Part shown: piece after piece, positions 46,081-59,233 of the stretch
Position numbering within the stretch: the first letter of the stretch is position 1
Layout of the letters: each line of letters begins with the position of its first letter
Assembly: GCA_038496675.1 (NCBI GenBank)
Contig: CM076668.1
Coordinates: 19,111,580 to 19,175,579, forward strand
From: Rachycentron canadum
Lineage: Eukaryota > Chordata > Actinopteri > Carangiformes > Rachycentridae
DNA length: 64,000 nt
Reading direction: 5' to 3'
Notes under the pieces: model-generated
Told to the model about the DNA's origin: nothing
The model's database searches: none
Seen by the model: only the letters and a program-made list of their open reading frames with translations
Translations under genes and position numbers: made by a program

Positions 46081-47785
46081 TGGTTAAAAAAAACAATAAA
46101 AAAGTGAGGAAAGTGAGAGTAGTCCAGCTGAAGTGTGAGTTTACAGGTACTGCTGTTCACTGCACAACATCAGCCACATAACAGTCTGTGTACATGCTTG
46201 GCTTCCCAGCCTCGTTCACCTGTCCACCCACATGTCAGAGGGAAGTCTTTACCTCATGATGCCCTGTGGTAGAACAGAGAATATCTCAGTGACTATACCT
46301 CCACCGAGTCTCTGGAAGAACATCCTCCCTAAGCTGTCATCTACATCTGTTGTCCGATCTTTGACTAGAAACCACGCACATGCTGATGAATTGGATATAT
46401 GGAAATATTCCTCTTGTTGAGCTGTCTTTGGAATCTGGTAGCTGGTCTGTAAAAAGTTCTGGTACCTGGTTTTAATAGTTATTTTGGGGCTCTGTGGTTC
46501 ACAGAATAATGGGAAACCCTATTTATATTTTACAGGTTTTATGGGTCCAGCTTCTGTGTCAGTGGATATTTTTCCAGGCTAAATTGTTGCTTTGTGATGA
46601 ATGATTCCAGCACTGACCTTCACTTCAACAGAGAAGTCGACCGTAGATCTAAGCAGATATCCGTCATACAGAAGCTTTCATACCACTGTGGCAGTGACTT
46701 GGCCGCTGCTCAGCCATCGCGTTGAATCCGGTACAACTGTAAAACTCTAACTGGCTGGGAATGGTGTTGAATTTTGGCGGGTAGAGAGACTCTGGTGTTG
46801 AGCTCAGAGAAACAAATGTGAAAAGCAAACATCCTTCGAAATGATTCGCTGGGAGCACAACATGCAGTCTTGTGTATTTTGGGCGGATTCACTCTTGAAT
46901 GAGATGCAGTATTTTTGGAAGAACGGCCTCTCATTTTGCTGCATAGTTTGGTTTTTTTTTTCATGTGTGTTGAGTGTTAGGCTTTGCAACAGACCAGCAT
47001 GCCGTCTGGATGTGTAAACTTGTTTAAAAAGTCACGGAGCATCAAGGCGCCGCTCGCTGCACAAACCGGAGCCTGGCTTCTGCTTTGTGACTCCATGATA
47101 AGTTGTTGTTGTTGTTGTGTATGCCGTGACCTGGGTGCTCAATAACAGCTGGGTGTGTGTGTGCGTGTTTGGATGTTACAAATGTAGGCCTGCAGTGACA
47201 CAAATCCATATTAATGTCTGAGTATGTGTGTTTGTTTGATACAGATTGAGGGGGAGAACAAGCGTGTTTATGTGGATGTGTCATCACTGTGTGCAGGTTG
47301 TAAATGTTTATGAGGTCTGCTTCATTTAATTCCTAAGGATGTGTGAGAGACAGACAGATGGACGATATACAACTAATCAAATGTACCAGTGAAAGGACTA
47401 GAGTGTGTGTGACTTTGTGTGTGTGTTGTGGCCTTCACCAACCAAAATCCAAATTATCTACAATCCATTTAATTCAATCTAGATGTAAATTTTTCCACAT
47501 GTGCTGGGTCTGTGGGTCTCAGGGCAGTGAGAACCAGCTGGACACGACTGGCTTTATTGACACGCCGGCCATATTTGATTTAGTTTATACTCAGGCTGGG
47601 GGACTATAAACTCAGCCTGACAGGCAGTAAAGCAGATGGAAACAGAGGACATCACTGTACACTATAACAATTAGAATTTACCCCAAAATAATTATAATTT
47701 AATGAGAAGTGAGTTCAGAGCGTCATAATGTCAAAACGAGTTTTGTGTTTGTCACATGGAAACACCAAGAATTTGGGGGCTGAAA
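46081..47785. other. Intron 2: no gene recognised
   Basis: A short (GTT)n lies near 47103-47117, and TG-rich stretches at 47150-47230 and 47400-47425. No exon was recognised. Confidence 0.5.
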
Positions 47786-47794
47786 ACCTACACC

Positions 47795-47906
47795 ATATAT
47801 AAGACTTGAAACTAGAGACTGAGACCATAAACTATATTCTAGAAGAATTTGGCTTCACTTTTCAGACCCAGAGTCCACGTCAATATTTATATACAGTCTA
47901 TGGTCT
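47795..47906 (-). mobile_element. Copy D of the same repeat, internally deleted, with terminal end
   Basis: The + strand ends TATTTATATACAGTCTATGG at about 47886-47905, a terminal motif remembered from many fish genomes. Read on the minus strand from there, it continues with GAAAAGTGAAGCCAA and TTTATGGTCTCAGTCTCTAG, blocks found in the same order in the 52-kb copy. The middle and the CRE half are missing. Confidence 0.65.
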
Positions 47907-47909
47907 TCC

Positions 47910-49500
47910 CTTTAACCTCAACCAGAAGACTCCAAACTTAACCAACAGAAATAAAGCCACAAAAAGAACACAGCTACACAACTAACAAGAATACAGCTAC
48001 TGTGGCAGTGGCTGGCAGCTGGATGAGAGAGAGGAAGCTGGGGCTGCTGCCCATGCTTTTAAAGGGTTCCTCTGCCAATTTGACCATATTCACCAGGGTC
48101 AAAGGAAACAGACAGACATTTGGCACCAGCAGAGGGTGAGAGAGTGACATTATCTCATTATCTGTCTATTGTGGAAGGCTTTTCCATTTTGCCAATTGCA
48201 CACGTATAGTTTTATCAATGTGAATGTATGAATTCGGTCCCAATACCATGTAGTGCTTTGTAGGTGAGCAGAATGATTTTAAAATCTATAATTTGTTTCA
48301 CTGCACTGGCTTCCTTTGTGTCAAACTTTTTTTTTTTTAATTTCCCTTCCTCGCCATTAAATCCACCCGCTCAAAAATAGACGTGATCAATTCAAATTGA
48401 ATCCCAGATGGGTTCAAGTCGAACGTATCAGAGGACACATCTGGCAGCTCCTCATTTCCTCTTGCTATAAGAAAATAGTGACACCAAAGGATATGTGTTG
48501 AGTTCCCTTCATATCAAACCTGCTTGATATGTGTGAGTCATTGCTGTACTTGCACAGGATGGATGATCAAAACCTCACTTGAGGCACAATTAAAGTGCCA
48601 TTGAAGCTCGCGGCCAGCATAGACGGTATTGATTTGAAGTTGAAGTATATTTGCTCAGTCAAATGGATGTGAGGCGTAAAAAAGAGACAAACTCTGAGAG
48701 ATCAAACTTCAATGAAAATACACATGACGTCTGAACTGGTGTGAAGAGCTAACGCTCCACAGATGGACCAGAGTTTGTGACAGATCAGTGTAGTTCAGCC
48801 TTCGTCTACCACCTCTACATTCTGCTAAAGTTTTCCTTTTTGTTTTCCAAAATAGGCACAAAAAAAATACAGTCCGGAGGATGACACAATCACACACTTG
48901 TGTATTGGTGATGAAAAGAGCCGTTTGTGGCCTGTTTCTGGACACGCATCTGACCACCGACACACAACATCCGCTTGTACCCGATCTTTAGTGAATTTAG
49001 CCTTTAGTCTCATTATTGGAGACGGATGGATGGTAAAGCTCAGCAGGAAGACGGATGGAAAGACTATGAAAGAGTGGGCGAGCGAGCGTGTAGGGAAGGA
49101 TGGAAAGAGGGAGAGAGGCTGGGGAGAGAAGAGAAACAGTGAGTCAGACTTGCAAACAAAAATGATTAAATGAAAAGATGGGAATACATGACAGAGAAAA
49201 GAGGAGAGTAGGCTCTCTCTCTCTCCCCTACCTCCCTCCATCTGTCCTTTGATGGTGCTCTTTCTGTTGCAGGCTAATACATTTTCAGCATGACGTGACG
49301 TCTTGTCTAGCCTTGTTTCAAAGCCATCTCCTGCGTTTTCACTTCATTATGCAGCACACACACTGAAACGCAAACACACACACACACACGCTCAGATTCC
49401 TCACTGTGTCCGTGTGCTCAGATCATCAGTGTATGAAATTGAAATATTTTCTTAAAACACACAAAATTATCAGCCTGTTGAAATAGTCAGATAATCTTAA
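47910..49500. other. Intron 2: no gene recognised
   Basis: A purine-rich stretch (49040-49150) and a CT-rich stretch (49215-49240) are visible. Open frames here have no recognisable domain. Confidence 0.5.
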
Positions 49501-49512
49501 AGTTGCTGCTTT

Positions 49513-49560
49513 TAAAAAAAACAAACAAACAAAAAAAACAAAACAAACAAAAAAAAACAA
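49513..49560. repeat. A-rich (AAAC)n tract
   Basis: Imperfect AAAC/AAAAC units, possibly the tail of an old retroelement; no body was recognised beside it. Confidence 0.75.
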
Positions 49561-50269
49561 GTTAGCATTGTGAGCATTACTGTGCAGCCGTGCAGTGGAA
49601 AAGCACATGAACAGAGCCACATGACCGACTCTGATTTTAAATGACATTTCAAAATAATACGTGTCCCAAATTCAGTTAATTCAGTCAAGTCGCCTGACCT
49701 GTTGCTGCCAATCAGTAAACTAAATGGATGTTGATGACAGTGTTGCATCTGAGAAGCATTGTGTTTTTGTTTTTTTGTTTTTTTTTTTAAACTATTGTAA
49801 TTGGCCAGTGCGCCCACTCCCGGTACATGAACGCAGCACCTCCTGGGCACCATGAATGACAGGCACACAGAATGGACCAGTAAAGGAGGTAAGAGGCAGA
49901 GAGGCACAGTAAAAACTTAGGAAAAGCATTGATTTAGGATCCATTGGCCCACTGATGTAGCAGGACGTCTCCTGGTGCTCCTGATGGTCAATCTGATGAT
50001 GATGGACGATGACGGACGGGTCCATTGTCAATGTGTTTTTGAGAGAGGAGGAGCTGTACAACGAAGCATCTTGTACAGTCGGTGTATGAGTGATAGAGAT
50101 GCACTGAATGAAGGTGTAAATAATGAATGTAATTCACAGTGTAAAGAGCTTTGAGTGGTCTAGAGTAGAAATGCAGCACATGTGCCATCGATCATTGAGT
50201 AGAAGATATTTGATCAAGGATGGTGTTTTCTCAGATGGAAAAAATAAGAACAAATACTAAATTGGGGTG

Positions 50270-50545
50270 CGGGGGTGCCTTGATGGCTGAGTGGTTGGGG
50301 CCTTGACCCCGTGGGCATACTGGACCCTGAACAGGATGTCCCAGTGCCACTTCTGACCAGTTGGACCCTTTAATGCGTTACTCTTCCCCCAGTCCTTCAC
50401 ATATTTTGTCCACTTCCTGTCAAAGGCCAAATTGTGTCACCAAGTATACTTTGGTGGCTGTTGAGATTCCTGGGTGGCCTATTCATGTAGAGTCTATGTG
50501 CGGGAGGCTCTGTGATCGATCCTGTTGTCCAACAGATGCTCCGTG
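50270..50545 (+). mobile_element. Possible degenerate tRNA-derived SINE
   Basis: TGATGGCTGAGTGGTTGGGG near 50281 resembles a tRNA-type A box, and GAGGCTCTGTGATCGATCCTG near 50505 resembles a B-box region, but they are farther apart than in a tRNA. It may be one decayed element or pieces of two. Confidence 0.3.
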
Positions 50546-51730
50546 TTTAAACTCTCAGTACACTTTGTCCTGAAACTTAATCCTGTCTGGAACCGAACAT
50601 GACTTTTTAATTATACTCCTGACCTCATTTTCTGATCGAGCCGACAAAATAGGCTTGAGCTAATAATTGTAACAACAATTGTAATGAACTCTTTGCTGGG
50701 CTGCTGTTTGTCTTTTTTCAAAATTTGAATACTACAGAGACATTTGACTCAACGCTGCTGACACAGTCAGTGAAATACAGAGAGATAAATTTCCCTCCAC
50801 ACTGTTACCACCCAGTCTGACCAGCCTGTTGCAACAGCCAGAGGTTAAGTGCCTCACTCATCTTAAGCATTTTGAATAATTTATGCAGATTGCCAGTTAT
50901 GGCCTTCCATTATGTTAAGCATTATAACGGCACTATTTTTTTATTACAGTGTTATTCAGATTGATTTTTCTGCACCCATTTGCTAATGCTTTCACTTCTG
51001 AAAGCAGTAAAATCTAATTGCTTGAGCTAAAAAAAAAAAAAAGAAAAGTTGGGTACCAAACTGAGCAGGAGAAGAATAAAGTGACATTACCAGCTCCATT
51101 GCCTAAAAATGTGAAATGCCAAATATTAACTAATTAATGTGAACCATTCTCTGCTGGGGCACCGCTTCATTTATGTTTCATGAGTCCTTGGTTTTTTCTG
51201 CCCATTTTCAATTTGCTGAACATGTTTTTCTTTTTTTAAAGTAATAGTACTCAAATACGGTATTTAAAAAAAATCCCAGATTAAACTAAGAAAACTAATT
51301 CTTTACACTGCCAACGTAACAGACATATTTATTTCCTGTTCTCAGTTTGCTTGGCAGAGGTGTTGGCACCCTGACAAACCTCAGAGTGTGAACAGTATTT
51401 GACTTGCAAAGGCTTCAGACCAGGTTTTGATGGGTGATCCATCACAGTGCACATTATTCATGCTTTAGTTTTTTTGGTCAGAGCTGCATTAACATTACAA
51501 GGTGATGCAGTTACAAGCTGAGACTATTTAATACAGTTTTTTGACAATGTTGGTTGATTGATGGAAAGACAAATGTTTGTGCTGCTGAAAGCTCTGCACT
51601 GATAAACACACAAAAAGCAAACTTGGATGTGGTGAAAAGAAAACGTGATTGATGTTTTTCCAGCACTCAAACACTTCTATGTTCCCGTAGTTCACATAAT
51701 GTTTGCATCTTATTTATGTAAGTTTTGTTT
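50546..51730. other. Intron 2: no gene recognised
   Basis: AT-rich intron with an A run near 51030-51043. Nothing else was recognised. Confidence 0.5.
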
Positions 51731-51739
51731 GCACATATA

Positions 51740-52275
51740 TTGAGCCTTGCACATATAAAATCCTGGGAAGTGAAGCCAATGCTGAAGAGCCTTAAACCTT
51801 TATTCTCTCTAATGACGACTCCACTGGTTGTTAAAGAAGTCAGATTGTATTGAAGTCTATGGGAAAATGTCCCTACTTCTCCTTGATTTATTAGCTCAGT
51901 AAACGTTTTCCTCATGACTTTATGGTCTCAGTCTCTAGTTTCAAGTCTTCAATACAACATGATGTTCATTTTTTAAATGATGGTCCATTTAGAGGAACAT
52001 AGACCATAAAGCAGGGGATGAATTAGGGGGGCGTGGCTACTGTGTGATTGACAGACTGTACCACCCAATCAGGATAGAGCACAGAGCAGGTCAGCTCCAC
52101 CCCTCACTCCTCCTCAGCTCCACCTTCTCCTCCAAATATGGTTTCTTCTGGTTACAAAAAACCAAGATGGCTGACAGACAAATGACCGGAGGCTTCAGAG
52201 CAGCAACTCACAGACGATGGTGACGTCATGTTGGGATGATACGTGGGAGGAACACACTTCTTTTTGTATGGTCTT
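51740..52275 (+). mobile_element. Copy B, the most complete copy of the CCATAGACTGTATA-type repeat
   Basis: This is the longest copy, about 540 bases. In order it shows GAAGTGAAGCCAATGCTGAA, TTGAAGTCTATGGGAAAATG, TTTATGGTCTCAGTCTCTAG, AGACCATAAAGCAGGG, a CCACCCCTCACTCCTCC stretch, ACCAAGATGGCTGACAG, a CRE TGACGTCA near 52221-52228 and an end CTTTTTGTATGGTC. It contains all blocks of copies A, C and D. There is no coding frame; mobilisation would depend on another element. Confidence 0.75.
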
Positions 52276-52279
52276 TATT

Positions 52280-55000
52280 GACTTGGGTTCACTTTAACAT
52301 TGACTCTGATCAGATGAGATCTGAGCTATTTGCTAGTAATTTTATTTAAGTAAGGTTTAGGTAATTTATGAAGCCTAAAATACCAACCATATAAATATGT
52401 AAATAATTGTTGTTTTATCTCAATGCAGTTTGAATATTTCTGCTTTTTAGACCAACCAAAGCAAAAATTGGTTCATCAGTTTATATGTTCATTTGTGGCT
52501 GGACACAAATCCACGAATCCTTCAATACAATAGTTACTGCATAAAATGAAGGTGATCGAAATGATCTTACATTTAAAAACATTTATTTGTCTCCATAATT
52601 TTATTTTCATATGAACTGACATCAGGCTGCCTGGCGGGGAGAAATTAAACCCCAAAACTGATGGGATGTCTTTGAAAACGCTTGGCAGTAAAGTCATTAA
52701 TGCGCAAAAACACTCACAACCTCGGCTGTTGACCTTCAGAGAGGGTTCATCAATTTCTGTGTAATTGTGGTTTGTTGTGAAGGTTGGTTTTATTTCGTGC
52801 AGGGAATCCACTGATGCACACATTCATGCAGGAGCTGCAGCAGTTGTGGATTTAGTGTCTTTCTTATGGGCAACTCCAGGATAATTGCAGAGAGCACGAG
52901 TGTTTCTCCTCCACTTTCACCACCTCAGATGGTTATTTGGGCTGTCACTGTCAGAGCATCTGACTGATCTGACAGCACTTAAACAGGGTTTTTGAGTGCA
53001 TTTAAACGCTCGCATTGTTGCTAACAATCCCCCGATTCCTTAATAAGCCATCGCTGCTCTCCTCCTTCACTACACCTTGAAGGACACTGGTGATTCATGC
53101 GGCGTTTGGGAGGCGCTGGTGGCCATCTCGAGTCCTTGTGTTCACATATAAACGGCCTTTATTTTTACTGATGGCTGTGTTTTCTGTTGTATTCTTCTTT
53201 CTTTCTCCCTCTTTTTTTGAAGATGCCATGTCTTGATTCCAGGCTGGATTAATGTAAGGGGGTAGTGGCACTTAAAGGGATAGTCTGCAGAAATTAATCT
53301 GGCAGGGAGTGCGGGGTTCATCAGAGGTGATGTCTTCACCTTGAACAGAGGTGCATTATCTGGATGAAAAGGCAGGAGCGACCGACAACAATGATTAGGA
53401 CGGGACATCCTCCCCGTGTTTTTCTGCTTCTCTGTGTTTGTCATGGCTGCTGCACTCTCTCTGTCTCCTGCTCTCATTTCCAGTCATTGTCTGCACTAAT
53501 AGACTCACAACCAGCTACAGTCAGACATTTTACGTTTGAGATCTAATAAGTTGACTTATGTATTGTTATAGTTGCAATATATATAATTTTTGCCAGCTAT
53601 CTCTACCTTAGCTACGCTACATATTGTTGACGTGTTTACCCTGTCAGTTATTAAAAAAACAAAAAAACAACAGGTGATATATGGTCAATAGGAGAGGAGG
53701 ACAGTCACACAAGGCTCAACACTTGTCATATTAAAAAATAACTTTGTTAGACACTGAATTTGGCCCCAAGGTGAAATGCATGACACTGAAAATATATGAG
53801 GCACAATTTGGCTGTTGCACATCTTCTGAATATGAACCATCTACTCAGAATAAAGTGTTTGTACTGTATACATATACATTTTCCTTATGAATGAAGTTCT
53901 CCAGAAAGTTAACTCAGTATCAGCTCAGTGGTCACAGGGAAACAGTTTCTCTTCCTCTGTGGAAGTGAAGCGAACCGTTTCCTCCCATCAGTGTTGGTGC
54001 ACTGAGCCGTCTTTAACTGCTATGACCAGACTGGATGTGAGCCATGATGACCCATAATTGTAATGTGCCCCCTGTCTGATGGTGTTGCCAGAGATGTGTA
54101 ATAGCAGGCATGAATTATAGTAGGCCTTATATGTTGATGTCACATGTAAAGTGACTGTAATTCTTTTCTACCTTTTATGATGCAAGTTTTTGTCACGCAC
54201 ACTTTATCTGATTTTGAATCACACACACACGTAGAAACACACAGTCCTGCTGCACCAGATGTGATTTGATACACAACAAATGTACAGTTCAACCCTGTTC
54301 GTTTGACCTTTAAAGGGCTAATTATAAGTTGTTGGTCATTATTCTCCATCTTGAGTCTAAAAGCACAACTCTGACAAAACTTTGACCAAAGAAACTCTGT
54401 ACTGGATTGTTCCAGTCACAATATCTCTCAGAATAGCTTCAGTTTACTTCTTCTTTCAGTCAGTGATTTGTCATTGAAGGCACTTTCTCTAGACTCAGGG
54501 ATCTCATTAGTTCTTTGTGTAAATGTTCTTTTTAAGAAGGACAAATTGATTCTTTGAGACTGCTATGCAACTAGAAATTCATATCATTACCACCAGTGTG
54601 TTGTGTAGAGCTAAGAGGCTGACACAAAACATTTGATAATTTGTGTGTAATTAGCTTAATTAAGGAGCACATTAGCAAAACAATGTGTTTGATACATCAC
54701 AGTGATTTGTGTGGTGATGCAGCAGCTGAAGTGTCTGCTGTTTAGTTTTTGGAGAGGCACATAAAATTGTATTTATGTATATATTAATTATTATTATATA
54801 AAATATTGTCCAAACTGTCGCTGTGCATCAAATAATGCAAAATGCAAGTTTAAACGATTAATCTTTAATTTGCTTCCCTTGGATTAAATGTCAATATTCG
54901 TTGGAATAACTCCACTTTTCAATCAATACCTAATCAATCATCTCAATTGGATGTGCAGCTCGTGGCATACAACTGATAAGTGGATGTTTTCATTCTGCAG
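52280..55000. other. Intron 2: no gene recognised
   Basis: Single-copy-like AT-rich intron. The segment 54640-54690 is rich in TAATTA-type sites (see findings). Confidence 0.5.

Positions 55001-55002
<2 letters not shown>

Positions 55003-55041
<39 letters not shown>
55003..55041. repeat. (GT)n microsatellite
   Basis: About 19 uninterrupted GT units. Confidence 0.96.
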
Positions 55042-55043
<2 letters not shown>

Positions 55044-57020
55044 AAAGGAAACAACAGATCATTACTGTAGCTTTCCACCAGTGTCGACCACATGCAACTG
55101 CGTGGCGGGTGTCTGGCCTTTCCCTCACAACAGGACGCCTGCTCATAATGTCATGAGAGTGTCATGACAGAGTGTGTGTCTGCATGCTGGTGTGATTGAA
55201 CACACTCTGCTGGTTACCTGCACACTCACCTGTGTAACTGATAAATCTTTGATAGGTTCGAGAATGAAATGTCAAATTTAGTGAGTTTATTTTAGTTTAT
55301 TTTTTCGCTTTGGAGCTGATTTTTCATCATTACTGCTAAAAAAGAAATGAGCAGAACTCAGATCAGATAAAGAGAGAAACTTCAAATCAGCTCTAGAACA
55401 ACACAAACACATGTGTGGAACTTTCTGTGTTGAAGTTTTCTTTGGTTATTCTGGTTTACAGTGTTTTTATCTAGAAAATCAGGAGAAATTCACTGTGTTT
55501 TTAGTTTCCTCTTGTTCTCTGAGCTACTATCCCCTATTACAGTGAACAGAGTCTTTACTGAGTCACAGATATAATGAGCTGAGGTTGAGCTGAGTCTGAA
55601 GATGAGGAGACTTGGGGACATTTTTAAAAATCACAACTTTACAAGGAAAAACACTAAAGGAAGCAAAAAAAGAAAAGACTCTGTGAGGCTCTAAAAGCGA
55701 GGGGTGAAGGAGACTGACCTTTCTCTCTACATTTTTCACCTCACTGCTGATAAGGGTCTAACACAATGACTACACAGGTCGCAGAGTGAAAGGAGTGTTA
55801 GTGGAGCACCTTTGATGTAGTGAACATTGCAGCTTCTTGGAGTCACTAGTGTTTTGTTGATCAGGTTGTGTGTGTGTGTCTGTCTCAGTCTAATTTTCAG
55901 CCAAGAGATTTTAGCTGTTCTCTGCCATCATCTGTAGAAACCATTTCACTTCACTGGCAATCATTTCCATCTGAGTGTCGTGTGATTCACCGCAGCGACA
56001 CACTGCGTTAATTATTTTGTGAAAACAGAAAATCATATCAGTTTCTCTCTGAGTCATCTGCAATTCTGATAAAATTGTATCTGAGCTTCTGCCAGACACA
56101 CACACACACACAATCACAGCCTGAAGGAGGTTCAGCTGCAGATGAATGAGTCCAGTAGCTGCCAGACTGCAAAAGAAACTGTGCGTGTGAGATTCTGCAG
56201 CTGCTGTTCATACACTAGCGGTCACACCATCCTCTCGCTTCATCCATCACCCCTGCATTCCTCTCTTCTCTCCATCATCATCCCTGTCATGTCTCTATCC
56301 TCTACCTCCTCCTCCTCAGCGTCTCTCCATCCATCCATCCATCCATCACCTTTCTCCACTTTGCTTGCTCCATCTGTACATCAGCCACCTCTCTAATTCT
56401 CCACTAATTTGTCCTCCCCTCTCCACCTCTCTCATCCCTCGCTCTGATTATGCCTTCCCATCGACCTTAACATGTATTTAATGATGAGAGTGGATTTTTG
56501 AAGCTACTAGAACCAGCTGAGGATTTCAAGCACCAATTTAGGGAATCTTAAAATTAATTTCCGAATGCTCAGGCAGTAATATGCTCCCATCTGTTAGCAG
56601 TCTGCCAGTAGCATTCTGTACTGGAGAGACGGAGAGATATATCTCCCACTGTGAAGGAAGATGGAGCCCGGAAGACATGAAAGCGAGGACCACTTTTCTG
56701 AGGTCGGCAAATGAAAGGAACAACCTGATTTTGGCAGTTGAAAAACACCCGTGGGTCAAAGGTCAAGTCAGAGTAGGAGATCAGATGGATTACAGGCGAG
56801 AGGCTGCTGCTCATACCAGATTTAATTCTGTCAGATTCTCACAACTGCAGCTATAAAAGAACACAACTAAATGAACAAGTGGATAAACACACACACACAG
56901 TGTCACAGAGCGGGTAGAAGTGGATTAGCAGTGTGTACTTTTACTGTTTTCTGTGTGAGAGGGATTAAATGATCAGGGTTCATCAGTTCTTTTATCAATC
57001 AGCCTCTCTGAGAGCCTGCT
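55042..57020. other. Intron 2: no gene recognised
   Basis: Short TG and CA stretches near 55868 and 56097, and a CATC-type pyrimidine-rich region at about 56240-56360. No exon was recognised. Confidence 0.5.
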
Positions 57021-57022
57021 AA

Positions 57023-57024
<2 letters not shown>

Positions 57025-57071
<47 letters not shown>

Positions 57072-57076
57072 GTGTG
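57025..57076. repeat. (TG)n microsatellite
   Basis: About 26 TG units with one CG interruption near the 3' end. Confidence 0.96.
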
Positions 57077-57079
57077 GTT

Positions 57080-59165
57080 AGGGTTTTTATTGGGTTTATT
57101 TGTTCAGCACCACAGTCTATTACCTCTAACTCCCCCTCATTGTTTTTTAATCATATTTTTTTAACACTCTTCAGAATCTTTTTTTCTTCCTGTCAATCAC
57201 CTCATCTGTTTTTTTTTTTTTTTTTTTTAAGTTCACTCTCATTCAGGCTTAAAATCAAATCTTAAAAGAAGTAAAACAAATATTCTGATGAAGAAATTTC
57301 ATTAAGCAGAAGAACACTGAATATCTTTGAATTATCAGGTAGATAAATATGTTTGATTATTTAATGTTTGTCTGTCGGCAGGTTATTATCATTATGACCT
57401 CATAGTCGTAGTAATGATGGCAGGAGCAAAGGGAAAAGTGCGGTGATGTAATTTAAAGAGCAGCAAAGTCCACGTCAGAACATGGTTGGGCTGGATGGAC
57501 AGGAATATGACACAGTAGAGCGGTGTTCGATTCCCGTGTGAAAGTAGCAGTTTATGGATTTTCTCTTATCGGTGATTGTTCCACAAAGTTGACCACGTTG
57601 GTTCTTACTGTAACCATGACAACAAAGACTGTCTTATATTAAAGAAGTACATATTTTAACCCTGAACCTAACCAAGCTGTGACGTTTTGCTTGCACACCT
57701 TCGGATGTTTCAGGCACTGTGGGTGGCATCAGGGGGTTGATGGCGGTGCAGGATGGAGAACTGGTTGGATGAGTCAGGCAGCTGTTAAGACCCAGAGTTC
57801 AATGATCACTTGACAATTTGAGACTCATTTGATGTAACTTTAAGAAACGAGAAACACGTGTTGCTGTAAACCAGTGTAATGTTTTACTCTCCATTAACCG
57901 CACACTTGGGCACCAGCAACTTTCACTTAAACAAATTTTCCTGAGACCAACATCCTGTGAAATTGTACAATAACATTTCACACAATCCTGTAGAAACCCT
58001 TTGAATTGGGTCTGGACCTTCAGAGACCTCCTGGCCTGGTTTAAGTTTGCCTTGTCGCTCCCCTTACTGCAGGGCCAAAGAGCAGATAAACGGTAATCGC
58101 CTCTAAGTCTCGATGTGACGAGAAAGTTTCTCCCAACACTCAGTCTCACCACAGAATCTTGTTTCATGCATGAACTGCTGCGGAAAATTAGGAAAATGAT
58201 GATCTGAAACCCATTTCACAGGTTGAGTCGGGTATTTTGTTGCCATGCTCTCTCTTTATTCTCCCATGATTTTGAAGCAGTTCTCCAGATTGCTCTGGAA
58301 CAGGAACACCTCGATTTCACTGACCGCTTTTCACAAAACGCCTGCGGTCATTTCACTGAGTAGCTCAGTCAATAAGAGCTCAGAGGAAGTCGTGTTTCCA
58401 GTAATCCCCACTATTTTTCCCTCTTATCCTTTCCTCTGAACCTCCATTTTGCTGGTGGAGGGTAAAAAAAAGTAAGTGTTGCTGCAATATTTGACAGCCA
58501 TTCATGCAGGAAGTTGGATTTCACTTCCAGAGTACCTGATTATATTTAAATCATGTTTAATCAGTCATACTGTTTCATTTATGTTCTTGATGCTTAAAAA
58601 ATAGCCCAAGATTTAAACTGTAAGAGTGAAAACAACGGGTTATTAAGAATAGAGAGGTCAGAGCTGGAGGTGAGGGCTTCCTGCTGTCATTAAAACAACC
58701 CGCTTCATAAGGCAAAACCATTAGGAGTCAGACTTAGCGGCATGGCCTCTCATTACCAAGATGGCTGCTGCTTGTTCCGTGAAGGATAAGTAGCCATCAG
58801 AACTGGATTACTGCAGGAAAAGCCCAATTACAGCTCAGAGGTTCCCTCTCTGTTCTTTTTACCTCTAAAAGTAAAGAGCTCCCCTCCTCTCGTCTCCACA
58901 CCTGTCACGTCAATTCACACAGACATGTATTTGAAAGAGTCGTGACCTGCTGAAGTGGATAGGGCGAGCGACACTGGTGTATGAAGAGAGGGGAAAGAAA
59001 GGGAGAAAGAAACCATTAATCATTTATTTATTAAAGGCTAACCTTTTACCAGACAGCTGTGATAAAACAAAACTATTAAGAAATAATTAGATTGGAACAT
59101 AGCGGTCATGTACAGAGAACGTGTTATTGGGTGAGGTTGGTACGACAAAATGAATACCAGTTGAG
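57080..59165. other. Intron 2: no gene, isolated tRNA-like B box
   Basis: A T run lies at 57209-57228. GTTCGATTCCC at 57525-57535 is a good B box but has only a poor A-box match upstream, so it may be a decayed SINE head. Nothing else was recognised. Confidence 0.45.
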
Positions 59166-59167
59166 AT

Positions 59168-59168
<1 letters not shown>

Positions 59169-59232
<64 letters not shown>
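59169..59232. repeat. (GT)n microsatellite
   Basis: About 32 uninterrupted GT units, the second longest pure array in the window. Confidence 0.97.

Positions 59233-59233
<1 letters not shown>

Noticed and set aside
57482..57540. GTTCGATTCCC as part of a tRNA gene
   Set aside because: The upstream A box is poor and no acceptor stem is evident; at most a decayed SINE head.
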